Of a DNA stretch of 64,000 bases, positions 46,155 through 54,347 are shown piece by piece. Within the stretch, counting starts at the first letter, position 1; each line of letters begins with the position of its first letter. A model generated the notes under the pieces. That model was not told the origin of the DNA. It made no database searches and saw nothing but the letters and a program-made list of their open reading frames with translations. The translations under genes and the position numbers were made by a program. Source of the stretch: Solirubrobacterales bacterium (GTDB taxonomy: Bacteria > Actinomycetota > Thermoleophilia > Solirubrobacterales > 70-9); assembly GCA_025450195.1 (NCBI GenBank), contig JANWHW010000028.1:124001-188000 (forward strand), read 5' to 3'.

Positions 46155-47240
46155 ATGGATAACTTGATCAACGTCGCGGACTTCGAGCAGGCTGCTGCTG
46201 AGAAGCTCGATGCCGGGGTCCGCGGCTATTTCGCCGGTGGCGCGGGGGACGAGGTGACGCTTGGCGAAAACGTCGCTGCCTGGAGACGATGGCGGCTGCG
46301 CCCGCGGATGCTTGCCGGTCACGCCCAGTGGCGGACGGCCACGGAGGTGCTGGGAGCTGAGGTGTCGATGCCGATCCTGGTTGCACCGGTGGCGTATCAG
46401 CGCCTGGTTGATGAGGAAGGGGAGATCGGGATGGCCCAAGCGACCGCCGAAGCCGGGACCGTGATGTGCCTATCGACCCTGGCGACGACGCGTCCCAGCG
46501 AGGTGGCGGCCGCTGTCCCCGAGGGGCGCCGCTGGTTTCAGCTCTATTGCTTCAAGGATGAGATGGTCACGCGGGCGCTGATGGATGAGGCCATCGACTC
46601 CGGCTTCGAGGCCCTTGTCGTCACCGTGGACGCGCCGCGGGGCGGCAAACGTGAGCGTGACCTGCGCACGGGGTTCAGGATCCCTGAGGGGCTTGGGGTG
46701 CCCAGCGTCGAAGCGGCACTGGGATCGGAGCGTGCGGTGACGATCGAGGAAACGTTCGGCTTGATGGAACCGGCACTGAGCTGGACGCACCTGGAGGAAC
46801 TGGCTTCGGACACCGCTTTGCCGATTCTCGTCAAGGGGGTGCTGACCGCTGAGGACGCTGCTCTTGCTGTGGAGCACGGGGCCGCCGGGATCGTCGTCTC
46901 CAACCATGGCGGACGTCAGCTCGACTGTGTGCAGGCGACCGCCGACGTGCTCTCCGAAGCAGTTGATGCGGTCGAAGGGCGCGGGGCGGTCCTCGTCGAC
47001 GGTGGCATCCGCCGTGGGACCGATGTGGCGATCGCGCTTGCGCTTGGGGCCGATGCGGTCTTGGTCGGCCGCCCGGTTCTCTGGGGCCTGGCAGCTGGTG
47101 GAGCGGAGGGAGCCCGGCGGGTGCTGGAGCTGTTGCGCGGCGAGTTGGAGCTGGCGCTTTCTCTCTGCGGATGCGCGTCGCCGGCTGAGCTCACTCGCGC
47201 CCACGTGATACGGGCACCGGCGCCCGTATATTCGGCGTAG
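46155..47240 (+). CDS. FMN-dependent alpha-hydroxy-acid oxidase/dehydrogenase
   Basis: A 361-residue TIM-barrel flavoenzyme of the lactate/glycolate oxidase family. Signs are RGYFAGGAGDEVTLGEN, PILVAPVAYQRLVDEEGE, WFQLYCFKD, LPILVKGVLTAEDA with the FMN lysine, and the active-site IVVSNHGGRQLD around residue 250 with the catalytic His. DGGIRRGTDV and GADAVLVGRP bind FMN phosphate. Lactate or another 2-hydroxy acid is likely; the exact substrate is unknown. TAAGGT lies 8 nt before the ATG. Confidence 0.92.
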   Translation: MDNLINVADFEQAAAEKLDAGVRGYFAGGAGDEVTLGENVAAWRRWRLRPRMLAGHAQWRTATEVLGAEVSMPILVAPVAYQRLVDEEGEIGMAQATAEAGTVMCLSTLATTRPSEVAAAVPEGRRWFQLYCFKDEMVTRALMDEAIDSGFEALVVTVDAPRGGKRERDLRTGFRIPEGLGVPSVEAALGSERAVTIEETFGLMEPALSWTHLEELASDTALPILVKGVLTAEDAALAVEHGAAGIVVSNHGGRQLDCVQATADVLSEAVDAVEGRGAVLVDGGIRRGTDVAIALALGADAVLVGRPVLWGLAAGGAEGARRVLELLRGELELALSLCGCASPAELTRAHVIRAPAPVYSA

Positions 47241-47293
47241 ATGTCAGCTTCGATATCGCACTTGGTCCACAGGGCCGCTCAGCGGGGCGCCTA

Positions 47294-49189
47294 GTGGCCC
47301 AACGGGTTCCCAGGGACGAATCGCTGAGCCGGGTCCACGGGGTGGGCGCGCTGTTCGCGGCCGCATACGGCAATGTCGGCTCCTCGATCTACTACGCCCT
47401 CGGGGTCACCGCCGCCTTCGCGCTTGGCCTCACCCCGGTCGCCTTCGTCATCTCGGGGCTGATCTTTGCCGCGACTGCCGCCACCTACGCCGAGGCGACC
47501 GTGATGTACCCCGAGGCGGGCGGGTCCTCGAGCTTCGCCCGCCACGCCTTCAACGAGCTGGTCAGCTTCATTGCCGCCTGGGGGCAGATGCTCAACTACA
47601 CGATCACGGTCGCGATCTCGGCTTACTTCGTCCCTCACTACCTCGCGGTCTTCTGGGAGCCGCTTGGGGAAGCACCGGGCGACATCATCGGCGGCGCTGT
47701 ACTGATTGTCGCCCTCGCTCTGATCAACATCCGCGGCACCGAGGAGTCGGCAAAACTCAATCTGGTTCTCGCGGTTGCCGACCTCGCCACCCAGGTCATC
47801 CTGGTCGCGATCGGAGTGGTGCTGGTCTTCAGCCCCGAGGTTCTGATCGACAACGTCCACCTCGGAGTCGCCCCGACCTGGAGCGATTTCGCCTTGGGGA
47901 TCGCCGTCGGGATGATCGCCTACACCGGCATCGAGACGATCTCCAACATGGCGGAGGAGGCGCGCGACGCGGCACGGACCGTTCCGCGTGCCGCCGGGCT
48001 CGTCGTCGCTGCGGTGCTCGGGCTCTACCTGCTGATCCCGTTGGTCGCTCTCTCGGCGATGCCGGTCACCCAGGACGCCGCCGGCCACTTCACGACCGCG
48101 CTGGGCAGCGAGTTCGCCAACGACCCGATCCTCGGCATCGTCGAGAACCTCGGCTTGGGACACGGGCTGACTGAAGCGCTGCGCTTCTACGTCGGTGTCC
48201 TGGCGGCAGTGATCCTGCTGATCGCCACCAACGCTGGCCTGATCGGGGTCTCCCGCCTCACCTACTCGATGGGCCAGCACCGCCAGCTCCCCGAGGGCCT
48301 GCGCCAAGTCCATCCCAAGTACCGCACGCCCTACATCGCGATCCTGGTCTTTGCCGGCATCGCGATGCTCACGCTGATCCCCGGGCAGACTGACTTCCTG
48401 GCGACGCTGTACTCGTTTGGCGCGATGCTCTCTTTCACGATCGCCCATGTTTCGGTGATCCAGCTGCGCCGCCGCCACGCCGACTCGGAGCGCCCCTGGA
48501 AGCCGCCACTGAACTTCCGCGCCTTTGGCACGCTGGTCCCGCTCAGCGCGGTGTTGGGTGGGCTCGGCACCTTCGCGGCCTGGATCGTGGTGATGGCGCT
48601 CAACCCGCGCACCCTCGCGGTCGGCCTGGGCTGGATGGCGCTCGGCATCGCCGTCTACGTCCTTTACCGCCGCAACCAGAAGCTGCCGCTGACCGAGACG
48701 GTCAAGGTGGTGACGCCGGAGCCACTCGGGGTGGAGGAGATCGAGTACCGCAGCGTTTTGGTCGCCTTCGAGGACAGCGAGCCCTTCTCGGAGGAGATGG
48801 TCGCCACCGCGGTCAAGCTCGCCTCGAAGCGGCGGCGCGGCATTCACATCCACTCGATGCTCACCGTGCCCACCCACCTCTCGCTTGACGCGGAGCTGCG
48901 TGAGGCCGAAGCGGAGGCGCAGAGCAAGATCGAGCAGGCGAAGTTGATTGGCGGGCAACGCGTCACCGGGCACGTCGACCGCGTCCGCCCCGACCAGGCG
49001 GGGTACTCGATCGCCGATGAGGCGAAGCTGATCAACGCGGCGGCGGTCGTGGTTGGCCTGCGCTACCGAAACGGAACGCCGCTCTACGACAAGACCCTGC
49101 AGACGGTGCTGGGCGAGCGCCCCTGCAGGGTGATCGTCGTCTCCGACCGCGCGGTCCATCCCGTGGACGCGGTGCCCGCGCCGACCTAG
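47294..49189 (+). CDS. APC-superfamily permease with C-terminal UspA-like domain
   Basis: A 631-residue protein with about 12 transmembrane helices (residues about 15-460) followed by a soluble universal-stress-protein-like domain (about 490-628, YRSVLVAFEDSEPFSEEM to CRVIVVSDRA). NVGSSIYYALGVTA is the APC helix-1 motif, and GMIAYTGIETISNMAEEARDAART is typical of amino-acid permeases. The substrate is unknown. The USP domain could sense a nucleotide. The start is GTG 47294. A second permease of the same design follows, so they arose by duplication. Confidence 0.88.
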   Translation: MAQRVPRDESLSRVHGVGALFAAAYGNVGSSIYYALGVTAAFALGLTPVAFVISGLIFAATAATYAEATVMYPEAGGSSSFARHAFNELVSFIAAWGQMLNYTITVAISAYFVPHYLAVFWEPLGEAPGDIIGGAVLIVALALINIRGTEESAKLNLVLAVADLATQVILVAIGVVLVFSPEVLIDNVHLGVAPTWSDFALGIAVGMIAYTGIETISNMAEEARDAARTVPRAAGLVVAAVLGLYLLIPLVALSAMPVTQDAAGHFTTALGSEFANDPILGIVENLGLGHGLTEALRFYVGVLAAVILLIATNAGLIGVSRLTYSMGQHRQLPEGLRQVHPKYRTPYIAILVFAGIAMLTLIPGQTDFLATLYSFGAMLSFTIAHVSVIQLRRRHADSERPWKPPLNFRAFGTLVPLSAVLGGLGTFAAWIVVMALNPRTLAVGLGWMALGIAVYVLYRRNQKLPLTETVKVVTPEPLGVEEIEYRSVLVAFEDSEPFSEEMVATAVKLASKRRRGIHIHSMLTVPTHLSLDAELREAEAEAQSKIEQAKLIGGQRVTGHVDRVRPDQAGYSIADEAKLINAAAVVVGLRYRNGTPLYDKTLQTVLGERPCRVIVVSDRAVHPVDAVPAPT

Positions 49190-49196
49190 ACCCACC

Positions 49197-49202
49197 TAGA
49201 AT
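49197..49202 (+). promoter_or_regulatory. -10 hexamer before the small membrane gene
   Basis: TAGAAT lies 7 nt before the ATG at 49210, with no SD between. It could start transcription of the small membrane protein and the second permease. Confidence 0.4.
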
Positions 49203-49209
49203 CGCCGCG

Positions 49210-49410
49210 ATGACAACGGGGGCGGGAAGGCGGATGTATCACGGCTCGGTCCGGTTCTTCTCGTTGACGATGATCGTCATCGGCGTGGTGATCCTCGCCA
49301 GCACTCTGATCGGCGGCGGCGGGCCGACCTCGGTAGGGGTCTTTCTGGGCATTGCCTTCATCGTCGTCGGCGGCGGGCGTCTCTGGCTGTCGGTGCGGAT
49401 GAGCGGGTGA
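49210..49410 (+). CDS. Small two-helix membrane protein
   Basis: A 66-residue protein with two predicted transmembrane helices (about 14-34 and 41-61) linked by GGGGPTS. No family is recognised. It sits 7 nt before the second permease gene and could be an accessory subunit of one of the flanking permeases; this rests on position only. Confidence 0.6.
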   Translation: MTTGAGRRMYHGSVRFFSLTMIVIGVVILASTLIGGGGPTSVGVFLGIAFIVVGGGRLWLSVRMSG

Positions 49411-49417
49411 GCTCGAC

Positions 49418-51421
49418 ATGAGTGCTCCAGAGCGATCTGGGCGCTCGCGCCTGCAGCCGCTGCTGCAGCGCGGCCTCGGTGTGCCCGGCCTCTTCGTCGC
49501 CGTCTATTCGGCGGTTGGGTTCTCGATCTACTTCTCGTTGGGCGTGGTCGCCGACCGTGGCCTCGGCTTGACGCCCCTGATCTTCCTCGCCGCCGGTCTA
49601 CTCTTCGTACTCGCGACGCTTAGCTACGTAGAGGGCGGCGCGATGTTCCGGGAACGCGGCGGGTCCTCCAGCTTCGCGCGCCACGCTTTCAACGAGCTGA
49701 TCGCCTTCATCGCCGGCTGGGCGATCCTGATCGACTACCTGATCGTGGTGGCGCTGGCGGCGATCTCGGTGCCGCACTACCTGGAGCCTGTCTCGTCGCA
49801 CCTGTCTCAGCCCGGATGGGAGATCGGGGTTGCCGCTGCGGTGATCGCCGCAGCCTGTCTGCTCAATGTCCTCAACGTGACCGGTCGGGGCAGGGAGCGC
49901 ACGCTCTCGGTGCTCGCGCTTGCCGACATCGCTCTCCAGCTTGCGGTGATCGTGGTTGGGGTCTTCGCCGTCTTCCATCTGGACCGGCTCACCGCCCAGC
50001 TCGATCTCTTTACCGACCCCAGCCTCACCGACGCCGCCTACGCGGCGGTCGTTGCGATGCTCGCCTACGCGGGGATCGAGGCTGCATCCGACCTGGCTCC
50101 GGACATCGAGGTCAGGCGGCGCGATCTGAGGCGGATCGTCTCGGTGGGGGCGGTGGCGGTGCCGCTGGTCTATGCGGGCATGGCGGCGATTGCGCTGATG
50201 GCCGTCCCGGTGGTCGCGGGCCCCGACGGGCCACAGACGGCACTCGGCAACGAATTCGTCGAGGCACCGTTGCTCGGCGTCGTGTCCGCCTTCCAGCCCG
50301 CCTGGGTGGCGGACTCGATGCGCTGGATCGTCGCGCTGGTCGCCACGCCGATCCTGTTTTGGGCGGCCACCACGTCGATGCTTGGAGTCTCCCGGCATAT
50401 CTACACGCTGGCGATCAACCGCCAGATCCCCAGCTGGCTCGGAAAGCTCAATGCGCGCCACGCGACCCCTCATGTGGCGATCGCGATCTCCGGCTTGATC
50501 GCGATCGGCCTGGCCATACCCACCGACGTGAAGCTGCTCGCCGGCATCTACGCGTTTGGGGCCACGCTGGCGATCACGATCGCGCATCTCTCGATCCTGC
50601 GCCTCCGGGTGCGAGACCCCGATCGCCTACGCCCCTTCCGAGTGCCCTTGAACATTGGGTGGCGTGGGGCGCGCCTGCCGGTCCCGTCGATTGTCGCAGC
50701 GCTCCTGACGGGGCTCGCGTTCCTCAGCGTCCTCGCCTTCCACGACACCGCTCGCTGGGTTGGCGGCGGCTGGATGGCGTTTGGCCTTGTGGCCTACGTC
50801 ATCTACAGGAAGTTCGTTGAGGGAACCTCGCTGACGCAGCGGGTGTCGGTCACCGAGAAGGCGCTTACCAAGCAGGTGCGCGGAGTCGAATACCGCAACA
50901 TCCTCGTGCCGGTCTTCGGCACTGAGCTCGACGACGACATCGTCGCCACAGCCGGCCGCCTGGCTGCCGCTGACGAGGACACCAACGACGACGATTGCAC
51001 CAGGCTCGACTTGGTCTACGTGATCGAGGTGCCGCTTACGCTGCCGCTCGACGCGGAGCTCCCGCCCGAGCGAGAGGCCGAAGCCCAGCGCGCGGTGGCG
51101 CGCGCCCGAGACGTAGCGGAGGAGTACGCAGACGTGCGGGTCAGTGCCGAAGTGCTGCGGGCCCGCGACGTTGGGGCGGGGATAGTGGATGCCGCGAGGC
51201 AAAGCGGAGCCGAGGCGATCGTCGTCGGCGCCGAGCCGCCGAGCAAGATCAGAGGTGGCGCCACCCTGGGTGGAATCGGCGCGGCCAGGCCCGCTGAGGT
51301 CGGAGCGGCGACCGAGTATGTCCTGAAGAAGGCTCCCTGCCGGGTCCTGCTGACCGCTCCGCCCGAAACTGCCCTCAAAGCCTCGGCTGAGCCGGGCGCC
51401 GAGCAGTCCTCTGCCGACTAG
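49418..51421 (+). CDS. APC-superfamily permease with C-terminal UspA-like domain, second copy
   Basis: A 667-residue paralogue of the permease at 47294. Shared landmarks include VGFSIYFSLGVVADRGLGLTPLIF (parts), GGSSSFARHAFNEL, identical in both copies, and VAMLAYAGIEAASDLAPDIEVRRRDL. The C-terminal USP-like domain (about 490-650) runs from YRNILVPVFGTELDDDIV to KKAPCRVLLTAP. It is followed 21 nt later by two TrkA-type genes, which suggests NAD(H)- or nucleotide-gated ion or amino-acid transport. The substrate is unknown. Confidence 0.87.
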   Translation: MSAPERSGRSRLQPLLQRGLGVPGLFVAVYSAVGFSIYFSLGVVADRGLGLTPLIFLAAGLLFVLATLSYVEGGAMFRERGGSSSFARHAFNELIAFIAGWAILIDYLIVVALAAISVPHYLEPVSSHLSQPGWEIGVAAAVIAAACLLNVLNVTGRGRERTLSVLALADIALQLAVIVVGVFAVFHLDRLTAQLDLFTDPSLTDAAYAAVVAMLAYAGIEAASDLAPDIEVRRRDLRRIVSVGAVAVPLVYAGMAAIALMAVPVVAGPDGPQTALGNEFVEAPLLGVVSAFQPAWVADSMRWIVALVATPILFWAATTSMLGVSRHIYTLAINRQIPSWLGKLNARHATPHVAIAISGLIAIGLAIPTDVKLLAGIYAFGATLAITIAHLSILRLRVRDPDRLRPFRVPLNIGWRGARLPVPSIVAALLTGLAFLSVLAFHDTARWVGGGWMAFGLVAYVIYRKFVEGTSLTQRVSVTEKALTKQVRGVEYRNILVPVFGTELDDDIVATAGRLAAADEDTNDDDCTRLDLVYVIEVPLTLPLDAELPPEREAEAQRAVARARDVAEEYADVRVSAEVLRARDVGAGIVDAARQSGAEAIVVGAEPPSKIRGGATLGGIGAARPAEVGAATEYVLKKAPCRVLLTAPPETALKASAEPGAEQSSAD

Positions 51422-51442
51422 TATCCACCGCGTGGTGATGAA

Positions 51443-51910
51443 GTGTTCATCCTGATCGTCGGCTGTGGTCGCGTCGGCTCCTCCGTGGCCCGGACCATGT
51501 TGCGTGAAGGCCACGAAGTCTCCTGCCTGGACGAGGACCCGGAGTCTCACTCACGGCTGGAGGTCGGACTAGAGAAGGGTTGGGAGGACCTGGGCGGCCA
51601 GTTCACGGTTGGCACCGGCCTGGAGACCGATGCGCTGCTCGCCGCCGGAATCGAAAAAGCGGACGCCTTCATCGCGTCAACCGACGGGGACAACACGAAC
51701 ATTGTGATCTCGCAAATCGCGCAACGCCGCTACGAGGTGCCGACGGTCATCGCAAGGATCCTCGACCCTCTTCGCGCCGAGTGGTACCAGCAGCAGGGGT
51801 TGCACACGATCTGCCCGACCCGGGTTGCGATCGACATGCTGGAGAGCGCCGTGCTCGAGGGTGGGCAGCGAGACGGCGACCAGCCGGACGGCTCTGCCAA
51901 CGTCGCCTAA
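51443..51910 (+). CDS. TrkA-N (RCK) domain protein, first copy
   Basis: A 155-residue protein with only the NAD-binding RCK-N domain. FILIVGCGRVGSSVARTMLREGHEV is the Rossmann loop GCGRVG with the acidic LDED at the end of strand 2. No TrkA-C domain. Such proteins gate K+ channels and Trk/Ktr transporters, but no Trk/Ktr membrane subunit is present; only the two APC permeases are adjacent. The start is GTG 51443. Confidence 0.88.
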   Translation: MFILIVGCGRVGSSVARTMLREGHEVSCLDEDPESHSRLEVGLEKGWEDLGGQFTVGTGLETDALLAAGIEKADAFIASTDGDNTNIVISQIAQRRYEVPTVIARILDPLRAEWYQQQGLHTICPTRVAIDMLESAVLEGGQRDGDQPDGSANVA

Positions 51911-51929
51911 CGAGGAGATACCGGACCCG

Positions 51930-52610
51930 ATGTACATCATCGTCGTTGGCGCAGGAAAGGTCGGTTGGAACCTGGCTCGCGAGCTGCTCGAAAAGAACCA
52001 TGAGGTGACGGTGATCGAGAGCAACCGCCGCCGTTACTTGACGGTGGAGCAGGAGCTGGAGCACAACGTCACCTACGGCGATGCTTCCGAGCTCTGGGTC
52101 TTGGAGCGGGCGGGGATCCAGCGCGCAGACATGGTGATCGCCGTGACCGGCGACGACGAGGACAACATGTTGATCTGCCAGGTTGCCCGCGAGAAGTACA
52201 ACGTCGAGAGGATCATCGCCCGGGTCAACAACCCCCGCAATCGGGAGCATTTCGACCTGCTTGGCGTCAAACCGTCAGTCTCCGCGACGGACCTGATCTT
52301 GCGCCTGCTCGAGCACGAGGTGCCTGAGTACGGCTTGGTCCACCTCCTCGACCTGACCGAGGAGCGACTCGAGATCATCGAGATTCTGCTCGGTAAGGAC
52401 TCGCGTGTAATTGGCAACCGTGTGGGGGACCTGTCGATGCCCGAAGGCAGCCTCTTGATCTCCGTCCTGCGGGAGGGCCGGGGCTTCGTTCCCAACGCAG
52501 ACACGGTGCTCGAACCCGGCGACGAGGTGTTGGCGGTGCTCGATCCGGGTAAAGAGGACGACCTCAAGGTGCTCTTTGGCCCAGCGGACAACGGCGCCAG
52601 TGGCGGATAG
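51930..52610 (+). CDS. TrkA-N/TrkA-C (RCK) domain protein, second copy
   Basis: A 226-residue RCK protein. YIIVVGAGKVGWNLARELLEKNHEVTVIE (parts) is the NAD loop. The TrkA-C domain (about 140-220) contains LEIIEILLGKDSRVIGNRVGDL (parts) and LEPGDEVLAVLDPG. With its 155-residue neighbour it could form a heteromeric gating ring, as paired TrkA genes do in other actinobacteria. ATG 51930 has GAGGAG 12 nt upstream. Confidence 0.9.
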   Translation: MYIIVVGAGKVGWNLARELLEKNHEVTVIESNRRRYLTVEQELEHNVTYGDASELWVLERAGIQRADMVIAVTGDDEDNMLICQVAREKYNVERIIARVNNPRNREHFDLLGVKPSVSATDLILRLLEHEVPEYGLVHLLDLTEERLEIIEILLGKDSRVIGNRVGDLSMPEGSLLISVLREGRGFVPNADTVLEPGDEVLAVLDPGKEDDLKVLFGPADNGASGG

Positions 52611-53832
52611 GGAGGTCGACTTCCTTCTGATCGGAGGCGGCCTCGCCTCGGCGCACTGCGCCGCGGAGCTGCGAAAGCGCGGGACGGAGGGGTCGATCCT
52701 GCTGGTCGGGCGGGAGCCCGAGCTGCCCTACGAACGCCCACCGCTCTCCAAGGAGTACCTGCGTGGCGACGCTGGGCGCGAGGACGCCCACGTCAACACG
52801 GCTGGGTGGTATGAGGAGAACGGCATCGAGCTGTTGACCGGCGTCAACGTGATGTCGCTTGACCCGGAGGCACGGACGGCGAAGCTGCAGGGTGGCGATG
52901 AGGTGGCGTTCGGCAAGGCGCTGCTCGGGACCGGCGCGATGGTCAACATCCTGCGGGTCGAGGGCGCTGAGAACGAGGGGATTCACTATCTGCGCGCCTT
53001 CGGCAACTCCGATGCGATCCGCGCCGATGCCGAAGCGGCCGAGCATGTAGTGCTGATCGGTGGCAGCTACATTGGCACCGAGGTCGCGGCTTCGCTGGCC
53101 GCCAAGGGGATCAAGTGCACGATCGGGATGATGGAGGAGGTGGCGCTGTCGCGGACCTTCGGCGAGGACGCCGGGCGCTGGTTCCAGGACAAGCTCGAGG
53201 CGAACGGCGTGACCGTCCACGGTGGCGAGGAGCTGGAGGCCTTCGAGGGCGACGGACGGGTGAGGGCCGTCGTGACCAAGAGCGGGCTGGCCATAGAGTG
53301 CGACACGGCTGTCGTCGGCGCCGGAGTCCGTGCCGACGCAATGCTCGCGCAGCGTGCTGGGCTCGAGGTCGATGACGGTGTCGTCTGCGACTCGAAGCTG
53401 CAGACGTCGGTCGAGGGCATCTACGCGGCCGGCGATTGCTGCTCATACGACAGCGTGGTCCATGGGCGGCGGCTGCGAGTCGAGCACTGGGACGTGGCGA
53501 TGCAGCAGGGAATGCACGCCGCGCGCAACATGCTCGGCGAGGAGCTCGATTACACGGTCGTCCCATACTTCTTCAGTGATCTAGCCGACTGGGCGAGCCT
53601 CGAGTACGTGGGCCCCGCGCATGGTTGGGATGAGGAGATTTGGCGTGGCGACCGCGACGCCGGCGAGTTTTCAGTCTGGTACCTGAAGGACGGGCACGTC
53701 GCCGGTGCGCTCAGTGTCGAGCGCTCCGAAGACCTCGCCGAAGCGCGGCGCATGCTCGCCGATCGGGTCGACGTATCCGACGCCCGGGACCGCCTTGCCG
53801 ATCCCGACAGCAATCTCGCCGAGATCGCCTAA
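52600..53832 (+). CDS. FAD/NAD-dependent ferredoxin reductase-like oxidoreductase
   Basis: A 410-residue pyridine-nucleotide disulfide oxidoreductase-fold protein. VDFLLIGGGLASAHCAAELR binds FAD, PYERPPLSKEYLRG is the ferredoxin/rubredoxin reductase signature, VVLIGGSYIGTEVAASLA binds NAD(P)H, and TSVEGIYAAGDCCSY is the second FAD motif. A C-terminal reductase domain (WASLEYVG) resembles AIF-like proteins. It overlaps the TrkA gene; TTG 52576 would add 8 residues. The electron acceptor is unknown. Confidence 0.9.
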   Translation: MADREVDFLLIGGGLASAHCAAELRKRGTEGSILLVGREPELPYERPPLSKEYLRGDAGREDAHVNTAGWYEENGIELLTGVNVMSLDPEARTAKLQGGDEVAFGKALLGTGAMVNILRVEGAENEGIHYLRAFGNSDAIRADAEAAEHVVLIGGSYIGTEVAASLAAKGIKCTIGMMEEVALSRTFGEDAGRWFQDKLEANGVTVHGGEELEAFEGDGRVRAVVTKSGLAIECDTAVVGAGVRADAMLAQRAGLEVDDGVVCDSKLQTSVEGIYAAGDCCSYDSVVHGRRLRVEHWDVAMQQGMHAARNMLGEELDYTVVPYFFSDLADWASLEYVGPAHGWDEEIWRGDRDAGEFSVWYLKDGHVAGALSVERSEDLAEARRMLADRVDVSDARDRLADPDSNLAEIA

Positions 53833-53845
53833 GACCCAAATGATC

Positions 53846-53862
53846 GATCCCACGGCGGGATC
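53846..53862. other. Short hairpin behind the oxidoreductase gene
   Basis: GATCCC-ACGGC-GGGATC forms a 6-bp stem 14 nt behind the stop codon, at the start of the 515-nt gene-free region. Confidence 0.4.
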
Positions 53863-53881
53863 CCTCATCCCAGACGGTCAA

Positions 53882-54033
53882 GAGGGATGCCGGCACCCCT
53901 CCCCGGGAATTGAGGTCGCACGCGCCTACAGCGCGTGCGACTAATGAGGAGCGCGGCCTGCGGCCGCGCAATCATCGGATTGCATATCGCCGCCTTCGGC
54001 GACATTCCCGGAGAGAGGCACCGGCATCCCCTC
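53882..54033 (+). ncRNA. Structured element S, copy 1 (novel candidate)
   Basis: An about 152-nt element. The outer stem pairs 53884-53910 with 54004-54030 at 23 of 27 positions. Inside are hairpin A (GTCGCACGCGC/GCGCGTGCGAC, 53915-53941, 11 bp), hairpin B (GCGCGGCC/GGCCGCGC, 53951-53969), a GCAATC/GATTGC hairpin and a TCGCCG/CGGCGA hairpin. It shares GAATTGA, hairpin B and a 3' block starting GATTGCATAT with a second copy in opposite orientation. It begins 50 nt behind the oxidoreductase stop. Whether it acts as RNA, terminator or mobile DNA is unknown. Confidence 0.65.
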
Positions 54034-54151
54034 AAAGCACCACGAGCTTCGAGAGCTCCACCGCCCAAGCGCCTTCCCCTCCCGAAGCTTCTTCTCAGCT
54101 TGGGGAGCCTCGGCTCCGACCCTTGAAGCTTTGGTTGCCCAGAGACGTGTT
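54034..54151. other. Spacer between the two structured elements
   Basis: This 118-nt stretch contains a CCCAAGC/GCTTGGG stem (54064-54070 with 54098-54104) and GGAGCC-TC-GGCTCC (54104-54117). No coding potential is evident. Confidence 0.4.
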
Positions 54152-54305
54152 GAGAGAGGAGCCTGTTCGCCCTCCAGGCGAATGTCGCGAAGCGGCTATA
54201 TGCAATCTGGCTCTTTGGCGCGGCAAAGCCGCGCAGTAGCTTCGGCGCTAAGGCCGAAGGCCTTGCGCCATCAATTCGACTGGAGGGCGGACAGGCTTCT
54301 CTCTC
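54152..54305 (-). ncRNA. Structured element S, copy 2 (inverted)
   Basis: An about 154-nt homologue of copy 1 on the minus strand. The outer arms 54152-54183 and 54274-54305 pair at 29 of 32 positions; two of the three exceptions become G-U pairs in plus-strand RNA. Inside are hairpin B (GCGCGGC/GCCGCGC, 54218-54234) and a hairpin with GGCGC-AAGGCC arms (54244-54269). Read on the minus strand it shares GAATTGA and the GATTGCATAT-GCCGC-TTCG-CGACATTC block with copy 1. It starts 43 nt behind the convergent lipoprotein gene. Confidence 0.65.
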
Positions 54306-54347
54306 CACCGGTGTGGGGTCGAGCGTCTAGGGCGGTCTGGCTTCTGG

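Noticed and set aside
47291..49195. 634-codon minus-strand open frame across the first permease gene
   Set aside because: Antisense shadow; strongly Asp/Arg/Gly-rich with no motif, while the plus strand gives a clear permease.
47294..51421. KimA-type potassium importers
   Set aside because: Helix 1 reads GSSIYYALG-like rather than the motif I associate with KimA; the USP tail alone is not specific.
53833..54347. Short open frames inside the structured region
   Set aside because: Lengths are chance-like, they cross perfect hairpins, lack start signals and show no protein-like pattern.
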